NCBI RefSeq assembly: GCF_020497125.1
Contig: NC_059075.1
Coordinates: 28,432,003-28,496,002, forward strand
From: Mauremys mutica
Taxonomy: Eukaryota > Chordata > Testudines > Geoemydidae
Length of the DNA stretch: 64,000 nucleotides
Direction of reading: 5' to 3'
Below the pieces are notes generated by a model. It was given only the letters and a program-made list of their open reading frames with translations, was not told the origin of the DNA and made no database searches. Of the stretch, positions 63,419-64,000 are shown one piece after another. How positions within the stretch are numbered: the first letter of the stretch is position 1; every line of letters begins with the position of its first letter. A program made the translations under genes and the position numbers.

Positions 63419-63716
63419 GTGGTCAAAATAATGGAAATTCTGTCCCCAGACAAAATCTGAGATTTGACATTTCATTTAATTCCAAATCAGGATGAAAAGT
63501 CAAAATCTCAAAATTTTTCATTTTGTTTTATCCCTATCTAAATGTTTACGCAAAATGTTGAAATATATTGTTTTGACATATATTAAACAAAAATCTAAAC
63601 AATAAAGTTGAAATGGAATATTTTGAAAATTTCCTCTTGAAAATTTTGACATTTAGATATTGTCAAATCAACCTTTTCCAACAGAAAATTGCTCCACTGG
63701 AAAATTTGATCAGCTC
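63419..63716. repeat. AT-rich dispersed repeat (GAGCTGATCA family)
   Basis: GTGGTCAAAATAATGG to GAAAATTTGATCAGCTCTT, with many AAAATTTTGA-type tracts. The right end is the complement of the left end seen in other copies. Confidence 0.55.
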
Positions 63717-63724
63717 TTCTGAGG

Positions 63725-64000
63725 AGGAAGCCAGCAGGTGGACCCTCCACAGCTCCCAGCCACCACAGGCATCAGGGAGGACCCCTCGAGATCCTGGCCG
63801 CTGTGGGCATCAGGGGAGACCCCTGCCACTCCCGGCCACCCCAGGTGGCAGGGGGGACCCCTGCAGCTCCTGGCCACCGCGGGCAGCAGGGGGAATCCCC
63901 AGAGCTTTGAGCCACCAGCAGAAGAGGACCCTGGAGCTCTGAGCCCCTGGGGCGATGGGGGCCTCTGGAGTTCCCAGTCCCCCCACAGCTGCCAAGCTCC
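63725..64000. repeat. GC-rich degenerate tandem repeat, runs off the window
   Basis: A unit of about 45 bp recurs: GGCATCAGGGAGGACCCCTC, GGCATCAGGGGAGACCCCTG, GGTGGCAGGGGGGACCCCTG, GGCAGCAGGGGGAATCCCC. It begins right after the AT-rich repeat and continues past the window end. Confidence 0.7.

Overview
The window reads as non-coding, repeat-dense vertebrate DNA, most probably from a cryptodiran turtle. Evidence: several tRNA-derived SINEs (A box, B box and a CR1-like tail) of the type known as Cry/tortoise pol III SINEs; CR1 and L3-like LINEs; Penelope-like element (PLE) ends; hAT, PIF/Harbinger and Tc/mariner-like DNA transposons; and spliced genes with long introns. There are no bacterial-style genes or operons.

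Layout. 1-3.1 kb is a 55-bp C-rich minisatellite split by a hAT element. 3.1-3.9 kb is a 5'-truncated PLE with a GIY-YIG remnant and an 11-bp target duplication. 4-17 kb is old intergenic DNA with hAT and Tc/mariner-like MITEs (several with exact target duplications), a PLE foldback unit and a solo LTR. 17.3-18.2 kb is a GC-rich tandem region running into a 5'-truncated L3-like LINE (to 20.5 kb). 20.7-22.7 kb is a 1956-bp non-autonomous hAT. 22.9-28.8 kb is mostly unique-looking, with a SINE split by a hAT. 28.84-33.67 kb is a complete PIF/Harbinger element: frameshifted transposase on +, two-exon Myb/SANT-like DNA-binding gene on - that still reads open, and a small third ORF inside the Myb intron. 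37.9-40.2 kb holds CR1 and L3 fragments.

The one host gene I can support is a secreted clade A serpin, four coding exons on + at 43,022-57,969 (421 aa), with Met-Ser at the predicted reactive bond as in alpha-1-antitrypsin. Its introns contain CR1, SINE, MIR-like, Harbinger MITE, AT-rich repeats and a ~500-bp foldback. A possible untranslated first exon lies near 40.9 kb. Downstream are a second PLE foldback, a SINE, a hAT and further MITEs.

The most unusual signals are two ~190-bp palindromic units made of two inverted PLE ends, each flanked by a 13-15 bp direct repeat (so apparently mobilised as units) and carrying hammerhead-like core sequence; the third ORF in the Harbinger element; and a GC-rich module shared by otherwise unrelated transposons.
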